Positions 19,868-29,002 of a stretch of DNA of 64,000 nt are shown here, in pieces. The DNA is taken from assembly GCA_044598425.1 (NCBI GenBank), contig CP172536.1, forward strand, positions 744,001 to 808,000. The letters are read 5' to 3'. The position numbers and the translations under genes are program-made. Under the pieces are notes generated by a model that was given only the letters and a program-made list of their open reading frames with translations, ran no database searches and was not told the origin of the DNA. Source of the DNA: JAEVLT01 sp044598425 (GTDB lineage Bacteria; Bacillota; Bacilli; Bacillales; Cytobacillaceae). The first letter of the stretch is position 1. The number at the start of each line of letters is the position of its first letter.

Positions 19868-20341
19868 GTGGCAAATCATGTAGTATTATATCAACCAGAA
19901 ATTCCGTCCAACACAGGGAATATTGCAAGGACTTGTGCGGCAACGGATACAACGCTGCACTTAATCCGGCCGCTCGGGTTTTCAACCGACGATAAAATGT
20001 TAAAAAGAGCCGGACTTGATTATTGGGAATTTGTTAATATTATTTATTACGACTCTCTCGATGAGTTTTACGAGAAAAACCAAGGTGGCGAATTTTTCTA
20101 CCTAACAAAATTTGGTCAAAAGCCGCATACCACATTTGATTACAGTGACACAACGAAAGACTACTATTTTATTTTTGGCCGCGAAACGTCAGGGCTGCCA
20201 AAAGATGTGATTGAAAAAAATAAAGATGCCGCTTTAAGAATTCCAATGAACGAAAATGTCCGTTCATTAAACCTTTCGAATACTGCAGCCATTTTAGTAT
20301 ATGAAGCGCTGCGCCAGCAAAACTATCCAAATTTACGATAA
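19868..20341 (+). CDS. trmL: tRNA (cytidine(34)-2'-O)-methyltransferase TrmL
   Basis: 157 aa, a minimal SPOUT methyltransferase without an extra RNA-binding domain. It methylates the wobble ribose of tRNA-Leu. Motifs are IPSNTGNIARTCAATDTTLH, the knot loop FGRETSGLP, and the SAM-binding end RSLNLSNTAAILVYEALRQQ. GTG 19868 is preferred because GGGGTG sits 6 bp upstream; a GTG at 19859 in the same frame overlaps that site. It closes the queG-yhbB-trmL (cspR) set. Confidence 0.95.
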   Translation: MANHVVLYQPEIPSNTGNIARTCAATDTTLHLIRPLGFSTDDKMLKRAGLDYWEFVNIIYYDSLDEFYEKNQGGEFFYLTKFGQKPHTTFDYSDTTKDYYFIFGRETSGLPKDVIEKNKDAALRIPMNENVRSLNLSNTAAILVYEALRQQNYPNLR

Positions 20342-20404
20342 AGGCTGTCTTAAGTTTTGAAGCGGTCTTTTTGGCTAATCCGAATTTATATCTTAACTTT
20401 GATA

Positions 20405-20456
20405 ACTGTCTAGCTCCACAAGAATAAGCTTCGGAAGCGTAGCCTTGCGCTTTTCT
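20405..20456. repeat. Short copy of the dispersed AGCTCCAG-type repeat
   Basis: CTGTCTAGCTCCACAAGAAT followed by CTTCGGAAGCGTAGCCTTGCGCTTTTCTT resembles the two ends of the repeat at 21358-21480 with the middle deleted. It could fold as a hairpin and act as the trmL terminator. Confidence 0.55.
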
Positions 20457-20518
20457 TATTTTTTAATGGCGGTTCTGTTTAAATGGTAGTAGAAAACATT
20501 TTGAAAGGAAGATTTGCA

Positions 20519-21268
20519 ATGAACGAGGTTATTTCGACGCTACTGAATCATCGGTCAATTCGTCATTTTGAAGAAAAGCCGTTAACAGATGAACAAATAA
20601 AAACCATTGTTGCCTGTGCGCAGTCAGCATCCACATCCAGTTATATTCAAGCTTATTCGATTATTGGAATCAAAGATAAGGAAAAAAAGAAAAAACTGGC
20701 CGCAATTGCAGGAGAACAGGCATATGTGGCAAACAATGGCCATTTTTTCGTTTTTTGCGCTGATCTTCATCGCCACGAAGTCATTGGTGAATTGGAACAC
20801 AAAGATGTCATTCCATCGATTGAAAGCACGGAAAAATTTATGGCGGCCATTATCGATGCCGCACTGGCAGCGCAAAATGCAGCAGCAGCAGCTGAATCAA
20901 TGGGACTTGGAATCTGTTACATCGGCGGTATCCGCAACAATCTTGAAGAGGTAAAAAAACTGTTAAAAACGCCTGAGCGTGTGATCCCGCTGTTTGGTAT
21001 GGCGATCGGCTATCCGGCAAAAATAACGGATAAAAAGCCAAGGCTGCCTTTCGAGCATGTATACCATGAAAATGAGTACGAGCAGGATGAAGGAGTATTT
21101 GTAGAACAGTTAGAGGAATATAATAACATCACATCTAGCTATTATGAAAATCGAACCGGTGGATCCCGTAAAGATCAATGGACGGAACAAATCGCCCGAA
21201 TGCTTGAGAAAAAGTCAAGGATGTATATGAAGGAATTTGTTCAAAAAAATAAACTGGATTTGCGTTAA
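20519..21268 (+). CDS. NADPH-dependent FMN nitroreductase (NfrA/NfsA type)
   Basis: 249 aa, the length of B. subtilis NfrA1 and NfrA2. The FMN-binding HRSIRHFEEKPLTDEQ begins near residue 10, SASTSSYIQAYSII follows, and the central helix AAIIDAALAAQNAAAAAESM is typical. The C-terminal extension with YYENRTGG and DQWTEQ is the NfsA/FRP-type NADPH-contact region. These dimeric enzymes reduce nitro compounds, quinones and FMN. ATG 20519 follows AAAGGAAG. The gene is monocistronic with its own terminator. Confidence 0.9.
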   Translation: MNEVISTLLNHRSIRHFEEKPLTDEQIKTIVACAQSASTSSYIQAYSIIGIKDKEKKKKLAAIAGEQAYVANNGHFFVFCADLHRHEVIGELEHKDVIPSIESTEKFMAAIIDAALAAQNAAAAAESMGLGICYIGGIRNNLEEVKKLLKTPERVIPLFGMAIGYPAKITDKKPRLPFEHVYHENEYEQDEGVFVEQLEEYNNITSSYYENRTGGSRKDQWTEQIARMLEKKSRMYMKEFVQKNKLDLR

Positions 21269-21271
21269 GCA

Positions 21272-21304
21272 CAAAAGGCTGTCATTAAGGGCAGCCTTTT
21301 GTTT
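21272..21304 (+). terminator. Terminator of the nitroreductase gene
   Basis: AAAAGGCTGTC-ATTAAGG-GCAGCCTTTT with a T-rich end, potentially bidirectional. Confidence 0.8.
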
Positions 21305-21357
21305 GGTCTAGGAAATTATAAATTTTTACATTGTGGGTAACCTTGCATAAGTTTTCT

Positions 21358-21480
21358 GAATCTAGCTCCAGCGCCTAGCCCCTCGAGGTCTTAAACCGTC
21401 CCCCCTCCGGAGGTCAGGACCGTCCTGCGGGTGCCGTCTTAAGCTTGTCGGGGCTGACCAAGGCGCTTGCACCTTTTGTT
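21358..21480. repeat. Dispersed Bacillus repeat (AGCTCCAGCGCCTAG family)
   Basis: It starts TCTAGCTCCAGCGCCTAGCC and ends GGCGCTTGCACCTTTT. The ends pair (AGCGCC ... GGCGCT and GCCCC ... GGGGC), giving a long imperfect hairpin that includes a CCGTCCCCCCTCCGG block. GC content is clearly above that of the flanks. Repeats with these ends are widespread between genes in Bacillaceae. Truncated copies occur at 20405 and 13832. Confidence 0.75.
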
Positions 21481-21498
21481 CTTGCAGTTGGAGATGGC

Positions 21499-21591
21499 TT
21501 ACTTCGTAGATCCTGGCTTATCATTATATCCGGCGGTGAATATAGCAGACAAAAATGTGATCATGACTAAAACAATTAAAAATGTTCCCAT
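21499..21591 (-). CDS. Small membrane protein, 30 aa
   Basis: MGTFLIVLVMITFLSAIFTA then GYNDKPGSTK. It is a single hydrophobic helix with a short polar tail. AGGGGG lies about 10 bp before the ATG. It is encoded opposite to the neighbouring genes, between the dispersed repeat and prkA. The overlapping longer minus frame (21524-21754) has no such logic. Function unknown; the strong helix and ribosome site argue that it is expressed. Confidence 0.5.
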   Translation of the reverse strand: MGTFLIVLVMITFLSAIFTAGYNDKPGSTK

Positions 21592-21813
21592 CGTCTGAAA
21601 GCCCCCTAACGATCGTTTTTTTAATTTTTTGATAATGGGTACTACCACCTATTATAGCCCACCTGAATAAAATCAAAAAGAGGGAGTTCATCTTTTTCTT
21701 CGGGAAAACGAAGTCTCGGCCTTCGCAAGTTTTCTTGATGGCGTGCATGTTCAATTGGCAAAACGCATAGAGTATATTAATCGTCTCTGATTACGCGACA
21801 GGGGGAGGACCAA

Positions 21814-23709
21814 ATGGATATTTTAAAAAAAATTGAAATGTATCGAGAGGAAGAAGAAAAGCTTCGTTGGGAAGGAACATTCGCAGATTATTTAGAGCTG
21901 TTGAAGGAAAGGCCATGGGTAGCCCAGTCAGCACATTCTCGGGTTTATAATATGATCAAGGATGCTGGAATTGAAGAAGAAAAGGGAGTAAAAAGATACC
22001 GTTTCTTTAATAATCAATTGTTTGGCCTAGAGGAAGCACTGGAACGGCTGGTTGAAGAATATTTCCACCCTGCTGCCAAAAGGCTGGACGTCCGAAAGCG
22101 TATCTTGCTATTAATGGGACCTGTAAGTGGCGGAAAATCAACCCTCGTAACGATGTTAAAAAGAGGATTGGAGGCCTATACCCGGACGGAACGGGGCTCT
22201 GTTTTTGCGATAAAGGGCTGCCCAATGCACGAGGATCCCCTGCACCTCATTCCGCACCATTTGCGGGAAGACTTTAATAATGAATATGGAATTCGCATTG
22301 AAGGAAACTTGTCGCCGCTCAATATGATGCGTCTTGAAGAAGAGTATGGAGGAAGAATTGAGGACGTTCTTGTTGAAAGAATCTTTTTCTCTGAGGATCG
22401 AAGAACGGGGATCGGAACGTTTAGCCCATCCGATCCAAAATCGCAGGATATCGCTGATTTAACCGGCAGTATCGATTTTTCAACGATTGCTGAGTACGGT
22501 TCTGAATCTGACCCACGGGCTTACCGCTTTGATGGCGAGCTGAATAAAGCCAATCGTGGAATGATGGAGTTTCAAGAAATGCTGAAATGCGATGAAAAAT
22601 TCTTGTGGCATCTTTTATCACTAACACAAGAAGGCAACTTTAAAGCGGGAAGATTTGCGCTTATTTCCGCAGACGAACTCATTGTTGCCCATACGAACGA
22701 AACGGAATACCGTTCATTTATTTCCAATAAAAAGAATGAAGCTCTTCATTCGCGGATTATTGTGATGCCGATTCCTTATAACCTCAAAGTCTCACAAGAA
22801 GAGAAAATCTATGAAAAAATGATCAATGAAAGCGATGTGGCCAATGTTCATATTGCTCCGCATACGTTAAAGGTTGCCGCTATGTTTACGATTTTAACCC
22901 GCCTGAAGGAACCGAAAAAGGGCGACATCGATTTAGTGAAAAAAATGCGTCTTTACGATGGCGAAAGTGTTGAAGGCTACAATTCCGCAGATGTTGATGA
23001 AATGAAAAAGGAATATCCGGATGAAGGAATGAGCGGCATCGACCCTCGTTATGTCATTAACCGGATTTCTTCAACCATCATTCGAAAAGAAGTGCCCTCT
23101 ATCAATGCTCTCGATGTCCTTCGTTCTTTAAAAGACGGGCTTGATCAGCATCCATCCATTACGGCTGAACTGCGTGAGCGCTACATGAACTTTATCTCAT
23201 TGGCACGGAAAGAATACGATAATCTTGCTAAAAAAGAAGTTCAAAAAGCGTTTGTTTATTCGTATGAAGAGTCAGCTAAAACACTGATGGACAATTATTT
23301 AGATAATGTGGAGGCATACACCAATAAAGCAAAGCTGCGCGATCCGCTGACAGGGGAAGAAATCAATCCAGATGAGAAGCTGATGCGTTCTATCGAAGAG
23401 CAAATTGGCATTTCTGAAAATGCCAAGAAAGCATTTAGAGAAGAGGTTTTAATTCGCATCTCGGCCTATGCAAGGAAAGGAAAGCGGTTTGACTACAATT
23501 CACATGACCACCTCCGCGAAGCGATTCAGAAGAAGCTTTTTGCTGATTTAAAAGATGTAGTAAAAATTACTACATCCACGAAAACACCGGATGAACAGCA
23601 GTTGAAGAAGATAAATGAAGTGGTTGCAAGACTTGTCGATGAGCATGGCTACAATACGACATCTGCAAATGAATTGCTGCGCTATGTCGGCAGTTTGCTA
23701 AATCGGTAA
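21814..23709 (+). CDS. prkA: Serine protein kinase PrkA
   Basis: 631 aa, full family length. The N-terminal AAA+ domain has Walker A GPVSGGKSTLV near residue 103 and an arginine-rich region. The C-terminal PrkA kinase-like domain covers roughly the last 230 residues. PrkA is an early sporulation and stress protein. In B. subtilis it influences sigma-K-dependent development and has been reported both as a kinase and as an AAA protease-like factor. CAGGGGGAGG precedes the ATG. The related partner YhbH is encoded about 4 kb downstream rather than adjacent. The gene ends at a terminator. Confidence 0.95.
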   Translation: MDILKKIEMYREEEEKLRWEGTFADYLELLKERPWVAQSAHSRVYNMIKDAGIEEEKGVKRYRFFNNQLFGLEEALERLVEEYFHPAAKRLDVRKRILLLMGPVSGGKSTLVTMLKRGLEAYTRTERGSVFAIKGCPMHEDPLHLIPHHLREDFNNEYGIRIEGNLSPLNMMRLEEEYGGRIEDVLVERIFFSEDRRTGIGTFSPSDPKSQDIADLTGSIDFSTIAEYGSESDPRAYRFDGELNKANRGMMEFQEMLKCDEKFLWHLLSLTQEGNFKAGRFALISADELIVAHTNETEYRSFISNKKNEALHSRIIVMPIPYNLKVSQEEKIYEKMINESDVANVHIAPHTLKVAAMFTILTRLKEPKKGDIDLVKKMRLYDGESVEGYNSADVDEMKKEYPDEGMSGIDPRYVINRISSTIIRKEVPSINALDVLRSLKDGLDQHPSITAELRERYMNFISLARKEYDNLAKKEVQKAFVYSYEESAKTLMDNYLDNVEAYTNKAKLRDPLTGEEINPDEKLMRSIEEQIGISENAKKAFREEVLIRISAYARKGKRFDYNSHDHLREAIQKKLFADLKDVVKITTSTKTPDEQQLKKINEVVARLVDEHGYNTTSANELLRYVGSLLNR

Positions 23710-23730
23710 AAGTTCATTTGGGAAATTGGA

Positions 23731-23764
23731 AGAAGGCTGGCAGAGATAACCGCCAGTCTTTTCT
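23731..23764 (+). terminator. Terminator of prkA
   Basis: GGCTGGC ... GCCAGTC stem followed by TTTTCTT. Confidence 0.75.
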
Positions 23765-23922
23765 TATGCTTCAGAGTTTCGTTTTTTGTTTCTTCGAATT
23801 TCCAACTGACTAAAAATAGTGCGCTCGCTTTTTAAAAAAAATAACAAATGCAGAAGGTTGAAATAAAAAGTGGTAATATGAATATAGCGCATAAGTTTAT
23901 CCAGACAGGAAGTGGATTGAAA

Positions 23923-24342
23923 ATGTACAAGAAAATTGCATTAGCAACAGATGGTTCTGAACACTCCAAAAGAGCGGCAGAAAATGCGATTAAGATTGCT
24001 AAATGTAATCCTAATTCCAATATCGAGATCTTATATGTTGTCGATCCCGACAAAGTAAAATCTGACGTTCTTAGTAATTGGAATACCGCCGATATAGGTG
24101 ACCACCGTAAAAACCGATTGAAGGAAGTAGAAAGAATGGCCCAACAATCGAATGTGACATATGAGATTAAGATTCTGCATGGTGAGCCAGGTTCTATCAT
24201 AGTTGACTATGTAAATAAGAATAATTTTGAAATCGTTATCATTGGGAGCAGAGGGCTAAACGTGCTTCAAGAATTTGTTTTAGGAAGCGTAAGCCATAAA
24301 GTGGCTAAACGAGCAAATTGTCCTGTGTTGATTGTAAAATAA
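23923..24342 (+). CDS. Universal stress protein, UspA family
   Basis: 139 aa with a UspA alpha/beta fold: KIALATDGSEHSKRAAENAI at the N-terminus and the nucleotide-binding loop GSRGLNVLQEFVLGSVSHKV near the C-terminus (the G-2x-G-9x-GS pattern), so ATP binding is likely. ATG 23923 gives the family's usual start; the frame is open 25 codons further upstream. It lies before a SulP transporter gene. UspA and SulP genes are often neighbours in Bacillus, which suggests linked roles in anion or bicarbonate stress. Confidence 0.9.
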   Translation: MYKKIALATDGSEHSKRAAENAIKIAKCNPNSNIEILYVVDPDKVKSDVLSNWNTADIGDHRKNRLKEVERMAQQSNVTYEIKILHGEPGSIIVDYVNKNNFEIVIIGSRGLNVLQEFVLGSVSHKVAKRANCPVLIVK

Positions 24343-24560
24343 ACAATCCTTATTACCATTCTGTTTTTCTTTTATAATAGTTGTCTTTAATAGTCTTTTG
24401 TAACAAAAACATCTAAGTTTTAGCGTGATGTGGAATTATTTCATGCTCCGATCGTCCTTTATTTATCAACATTTTTTCGTGAATTTTGAAATTTGCCCGA
24501 AGAACGAAGGAAAATAGCGCAAATCAGAGAAAATGTGGAATGTTCTCGCTTTCATTGCAT

Positions 24561-24589
24561 TTCACAAATTTGTCACAATCCCTTATACT
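24561..24589 (+). promoter_or_regulatory. Candidate promoter of the SulP gene
   Basis: TTCACA (24561-24566), a 17-bp spacer, TATACT (24584-24589). The rest of the 328-bp gap to the SulP start shows no ORF or clear terminator. Confidence 0.5.
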
Positions 24590-24670
24590 CTGTTTTGTTA
24601 ACAACGGACCCGACTTTTATGAGAGTTGAAAGTCAAAAATAAAAAAACATTTAAGGGAGAGGTGCTAAGT

Positions 24671-26149
24671 TTGAATTTAAGTACAATTAAATATTCATGG
24701 TTTGGTAACGTCAAAGGAGATATATTAGCGGGGATTGTTGTTGCCCTTGCTTTAATACCAGAGGCAATTGCCTTTTCAATAATTGCAGGTGTTAATCCGA
24801 TGGTAGGTTTGTACGCTTCGTTCTGTATTGCAGTAACGATTGCATTTGTTGGAGGACGCCCAGCGATGATTTCTGCTGCGACTGGCGCGACTGCGCTGTT
24901 GATGGGTTCCTTAGTTAAGGAACACGGCTTGCAATATTTACTCGCAGCTACTATTTTGACAGGTGTTATTCAAATCATTATGGGAGCGCTAAAGTTAGGA
25001 CGTTTAATGAAATTCGTACCTCGTTCAGTTATGACAGGTTTCGTAAATGCTCTTGCCATTTTAATCTTTTCAGCTCAACTCGTTCAGTTTAAAGGGGCAA
25101 CATGGCAAATGTATGCGATGGTTGCTGGAGCTCTCGCGATTATATATATCCTGCCTCGTTTTACAAAAGCTGTACCATCCCCGTTAGTTGCAATTATGGT
25201 TATTACAGCTATCTCGATTTTTACTGGAAGCGATGTTCGTACAGTTGGAGACATGGGTGAATTAACAGCTAAATTACCTGTTTTTTTGATTCCGGACATT
25301 CCATTTAATTTTGAGACGTTGCAAATTATTTTTCCATATTCCTTATCTATTGCTGTTGTAGGGCTAGTGGAAACATTATTGACTGCCTCCATTGTGGATG
25401 ATTTGACAGACACAGATAGTGATCAAAATATGGAAGCGCGCGGTCAGGGAATTGCTAATATCGTATCGGGGTTGTTTGGTGGTATGGCTGGCTGTGCGAT
25501 GATTGGTCAATCTGTCATTAATGTTAAATCTGGTGGCAGAGGGCGCTTATCTACATTTGTTGCAGGTGCGTTTCTATTGACACTTATTGTCTCACTTCAA
25601 GGATTACTCGTCCAAATTCCAATGGCGGCACTAGTTGGTGTAATGTTTATGGTTTCAATCGGAACATTTGACTGGTCTAGCTTAAAATCATTAAAAAAGG
25701 TACCGTTTACGGATACAATTGTTATGATTGCAACAGTTATAACAGTGGTGAAAACGGACAACTTATCTATGGGAGTTTTAGTCGGCGTTATATTAAGCGC
25801 AATATTCTTTGCATCAAAAATCTCAAAAGTAAGTGTAACCAGTCTTTCAGCAAAGGGTGCTCATAAAAAGGTTTATCATGTTTCGGGCCAACTCTTCTTT
25901 GCTTCTGTAACCGATTTTTTAAACAGTTTTGATTATAAAGAGGAAGTAAATGAAATTGATTTGGATCTATCAAATGCCCATATTTGGGATGATTCTGCTG
26001 TTGGTGCCATTGATAAAGTTGTCATAAAGTATCATCAAAATGGTGTTAAAGTGAATCTTAAAGGGTTAAATACTGAAAGTGATAAACTCATTAACAAAAT
26101 CGCTGTTCATAACAAGCCAGGTGGACTTGAGAAAGTTGCTGGTCATTAA
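24671..26149 (+). CDS. SulP family inorganic anion transporter
   Basis: 492 aa. The membrane domain (about residues 15-395) has the SLC26/SulP signature: LAGIVVALALIPEAIAFSII in TM1, then GLYASF and RPAMISAATGATALL. A cytoplasmic STAS domain fills the last 90 residues, with DLSNAHIWDDSAVGAIDKV. SulP proteins carry sulfate, bicarbonate or other anions. The short STAS domain resembles the bicarbonate or undefined Bacillus members. TTG 24671 is chosen as start because GGGAGAGG precedes it; an in-frame ATG at 24626 lacks one. Confidence 0.9.
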   Translation: MNLSTIKYSWFGNVKGDILAGIVVALALIPEAIAFSIIAGVNPMVGLYASFCIAVTIAFVGGRPAMISAATGATALLMGSLVKEHGLQYLLAATILTGVIQIIMGALKLGRLMKFVPRSVMTGFVNALAILIFSAQLVQFKGATWQMYAMVAGALAIIYILPRFTKAVPSPLVAIMVITAISIFTGSDVRTVGDMGELTAKLPVFLIPDIPFNFETLQIIFPYSLSIAVVGLVETLLTASIVDDLTDTDSDQNMEARGQGIANIVSGLFGGMAGCAMIGQSVINVKSGGRGRLSTFVAGAFLLTLIVSLQGLLVQIPMAALVGVMFMVSIGTFDWSSLKSLKKVPFTDTIVMIATVITVVKTDNLSMGVLVGVILSAIFFASKISKVSVTSLSAKGAHKKVYHVSGQLFFASVTDFLNSFDYKEEVNEIDLDLSNAHIWDDSAVGAIDKVVIKYHQNGVKVNLKGLNTESDKLINKIAVHNKPGGLEKVAGH

Positions 26150-26227
26150 TATTAAAAAAGTTGAACCTTTTGGGTTGAACGCAGTTCATCTAGAGCGTCA
26201 AATTAAACAAAATTATTTTCGACCCGA

Positions 26228-26280
26228 GGGAGCCTATCATTAAGGGGATATTTATACTCTTGATGATAGGCTTTTTTTTA
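26228..26280 (+). terminator. Terminator of the SulP gene
   Basis: AGCCTATCAT ... ATGATAGGCT stem with a longer imperfect extension (AAG/CTT), followed by seven Ts. Confidence 0.85.
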
Positions 26281-26381
26281 CATATTGCAATACATGTTTG
26301 GCCAATTTTTGCAGTACTAAACATAAACCAAGATACCCTCTAATACATATTGAAGTAACGATATGAGAAAAAGGGGAATCA

Positions 26382-27518
26382 ATGCCAATGAAAAAATGGT
26401 GGTTTTTGCTGCTGATTGTTTTAATTGTAGCCGAATTAAAGAGCGGACAAGCAATTAACTTAACATCCTCGACTGATCCAAGCCAGGTTCACAAGATTGC
26501 CATCAATAAACCCATCTTTTTTTCTTCAACTGCAAAAATTACCGAAAACAATATTACATATATGCCAATTTTTAATCTTGGCGAATCACTAAAACTTAAA
26601 ATAACCAGCGATTCAGTTACGGAAACTATTTTGTTAAAAAAAGACAATCAATGGATTCGCTTTTTCATAAATCAACAGATGGTCACATCTTCAATGGGGC
26701 TGAGAAAATCTATAAAGATCGTTAAGAAAAATAACAATCTTTACTTACCAATGGAATTTGTAACAGATTTTTTCGGTTATCGTGCACAGCTGACCAACGG
26801 CGAAAATCCAATTTTGCAAGAACAGGATTTCAAAAAACACCTGCTTAAAACGATACCAATCGCAGCGAGAAAAGAACAACCGAATGCACAAAAACCAGTT
26901 GTGTATTTAACGTTTGATGATGGACCCAATCAACATCTCAATGAAATTCTTGATATTTTAAAAGCCAAAAATGCAAAAGCAACCTTTTTTATGCTTGAGC
27001 CGCAAATTCGCTCATTTCAGGATGCTGTTAAGCGTCTTGTTGCCGAAGGTCATTATCCCGCCTTGCATAGCGTCTCACATGATAAAAATAAGCTTTATGG
27101 AGGAAACCCAAGCAATGTCATTAATGAAATGGAGCAGACAAGAAAAACTTTGTTTGAGGTAACCGGGGTGGATTCAAAGCTGATAAGAGCGCCATATGGC
27201 AGTAAACCGTTTATGACGGAACCGTTCCGCAAGGCTTTAGCGGATGACGGATTAAAAATGTGGGATTGGAATATCGATTCAATGGATTGGAAATACCAGC
27301 GAACGGATCCGCCGAAAATTTTAGAAAATATCCAAAAAGGTTTGGAAGTGGTAAAGAATAAACAGGAACCGATTGTGATCTTAATGCACGTAACAAAAGG
27401 AACGGCGTCGATATTGCCCCAAGTAATTGATTATCTTTATTCCAATGGCTATGAGTTTGCTGCCTATAACCCACTACATCATCAAATATTGAATTTTTGG
27501 AGTGACCCGAGATTTTAA
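26382..27518 (+). CDS. Secreted polysaccharide deacetylase (NodB, CE4) with an N-terminal extra domain
   Basis: 378 aa. An N-terminal signal segment (KKWWFLLLIVLIVAEL) is followed by about 130 residues resembling the copper-amine-oxidase-N type wall-binding domain, then the NodB domain from about residue 175. All five CE4 motifs are present: TFDDGP (metal and base Asp), HSVSHD (two metal His), RAPYG, WNIDSMDW, and ILMH (catalytic His). Such enzymes deacetylate peptidoglycan GlcNAc or MurNAc outside the membrane, as in lysozyme resistance or cortex formation. The ATG follows AAGGGG. Confidence 0.9.
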   Translation: MPMKKWWFLLLIVLIVAELKSGQAINLTSSTDPSQVHKIAINKPIFFSSTAKITENNITYMPIFNLGESLKLKITSDSVTETILLKKDNQWIRFFINQQMVTSSMGLRKSIKIVKKNNNLYLPMEFVTDFFGYRAQLTNGENPILQEQDFKKHLLKTIPIAARKEQPNAQKPVVYLTFDDGPNQHLNEILDILKAKNAKATFFMLEPQIRSFQDAVKRLVAEGHYPALHSVSHDKNKLYGGNPSNVINEMEQTRKTLFEVTGVDSKLIRAPYGSKPFMTEPFRKALADDGLKMWDWNIDSMDWKYQRTDPPKILENIQKGLEVVKNKQEPIVILMHVTKGTASILPQVIDYLYSNGYEFAAYNPLHHQILNFWSDPRF

Positions 27519-27699
27519 GATTGTCCAATTCCTAGGTTTGTTCATCAATTGTCGCAATTATTTGTAAATTTTTCTGCTTTTCTGCATAGGATAAAGTAAT
27601 CAACATTTATAATGAATTTTTTACACTCGGGATATTCTATGTTTGGTTTATAAAAAGGTGCAGCAGATTTTTGAGAAATTTTTCAAGGAGGGGTTTATA

Positions 27700-28866
27700 G
27701 TGACCGACGATAACCATCAATTTGTGATTTCAAGAGAAGATTGGTCCCTCCACCGGAAAGGCCACGATGACCAGCAGCGACATCAGGAAAAAGTCCAAGA
27801 GGCGATTCGCAACAATCTTCCAGACCTCATTACAGAGGAAAGTATCATTATGTCAAATGGTCGCGATGTGGTAAAAATTCCAATTCGATCTTTGGACGAA
27901 TATAAAATTCGCTATAACTATGATAAAAATAAACACGTGGGCCAAGGTGAGGGTGATAGCCAAGTTGGTGATGTAATTGCACGTGACGATTCCGGACAAA
28001 AAGCTCCGGGGAAAGGGCAAGGAGCAGGAGATCAGGCGGGTGAGGATTATTACGAGGCCGAGGTTTCTTTAATGGAATTGGAGGAAGCCCTTTTCAAGGA
28101 ATTGGAGCTCCCCAATTTAAAAAGAAAAGAGCAGGAAGAAAATCTTGTTGAGAATATTGAATTCAATGATATCCGAAAAACGGGATTGATGGGGAATATC
28201 GATAAAAAGCGGACAATGTTGTCGGCGTTTAAGCGAAATGCAATGAACGGCAAGCCAGCTTTCCATCCCATTTATAAAGACGATTTAAAATTTAAAACAT
28301 GGAATGAGGTGCTCAAGCCAGATTCTAAAGCAGTCGTGTTGGCAATGATGGACACGAGCGGCTCAATGGGGATTTGGGAAAAGTATATGGCCCGCAGCTT
28401 TTTCTTCTGGATGACCCGCTTTTTGCGAACGAAGTATGATACGGTGGAAATTGAGTTTATTGCCCATCATACGGAAGCAAAAGTCGTTTCAGAGGAAGAT
28501 TTTTTCTCAAAAGGAGAGAGCGGCGGAACCATTTGCTCTTCAGCTTACCGAAAAGCGCTGGAGCTGATTGATGAAAAATACAATCCAGCCAAGTTTAATA
28601 TCTATCCGTTTCATTTTTCCGACGGAGACAATCTTACTTCGGATAATGCCCGCTGTGTCAAGCTTGTCGGCGACCTGATGAAGGTATCCAACATGTTTGG
28701 CTACGGCGAGGTGAATCAGTACAACCGCCATTCGACCTTGATGACCGCCTATAAAAATATAAAAGATGAAAGGTTTATGTATTACATTCTAAAACAGAAA
28801 TCGGATGTATTCCAGGCGATGAAGCACTTTTTTCACAAGGAAGAGAGCAGTAAGCAGTATGCTTGA
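27700..28866 (+). CDS. yhbH: Sporulation protein YhbH (DUF444)
   Basis: 388 aa, close to B. subtilis YhbH. The N-terminal third is charged and contains a glycine-rich stretch (PGKGQGAGDQAGEDYY). The C-terminal half is a von Willebrand-like fold with a MIDAS-type motif AMMDTSGSMG (about residues 214-223). YhbH works with PrkA in the stress/sporulation module conserved across bacteria (prkA, yeaH/yhbH, spoVR). GTG 27700 follows AAGGAGG; the upstream ATG at 27643 has no ribosome site. A strong terminator follows at once. Confidence 0.95.
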   Translation: MTDDNHQFVISREDWSLHRKGHDDQQRHQEKVQEAIRNNLPDLITEESIIMSNGRDVVKIPIRSLDEYKIRYNYDKNKHVGQGEGDSQVGDVIARDDSGQKAPGKGQGAGDQAGEDYYEAEVSLMELEEALFKELELPNLKRKEQEENLVENIEFNDIRKTGLMGNIDKKRTMLSAFKRNAMNGKPAFHPIYKDDLKFKTWNEVLKPDSKAVVLAMMDTSGSMGIWEKYMARSFFFWMTRFLRTKYDTVEIEFIAHHTEAKVVSEEDFFSKGESGGTICSSAYRKALELIDEKYNPAKFNIYPFHFSDGDNLTSDNARCVKLVGDLMKVSNMFGYGEVNQYNRHSTLMTAYKNIKDERFMYYILKQKSDVFQAMKHFFHKEESSKQYA

Positions 28867-28867
28867 A

Positions 28868-28905
28868 AAAGAACCCGGCAGGTGCGGAGCCTGCCGGGTT
28901 TTTAT
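28868..28905 (+). terminator. Strong terminator of yhbH
   Basis: AACCCGGCAGG-TGCGGAG-CCTGCCGGGTTTTT, an 11-bp perfect stem. Confidence 0.92.
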
Positions 28906-29002
28906 GGATGTCCAATTAGGGGGGTTACCCATTGTCCTTTTGTTTTCTGTGAATATTTTTATTATTATATATATTAGAGAATATACTAAGGGGGGACGAA
29001 GG

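Noticed and set aside
21524..21754. 76-aa minus-strand frame upstream of prkA
   Set aside because: It has no ribosome site, and its amino-acid pattern looks random. The 30-aa frame at 21499-21591 on the same strand is the better candidate.
28859..29002. N-terminal extension of the LytTR regulator with a hydrophobic segment
   Set aside because: The upstream in-frame stretch overlaps the yhbH stop and terminator hairpin. The GTG at 29003 has a proper ribosome site and gives the normal receiver start.
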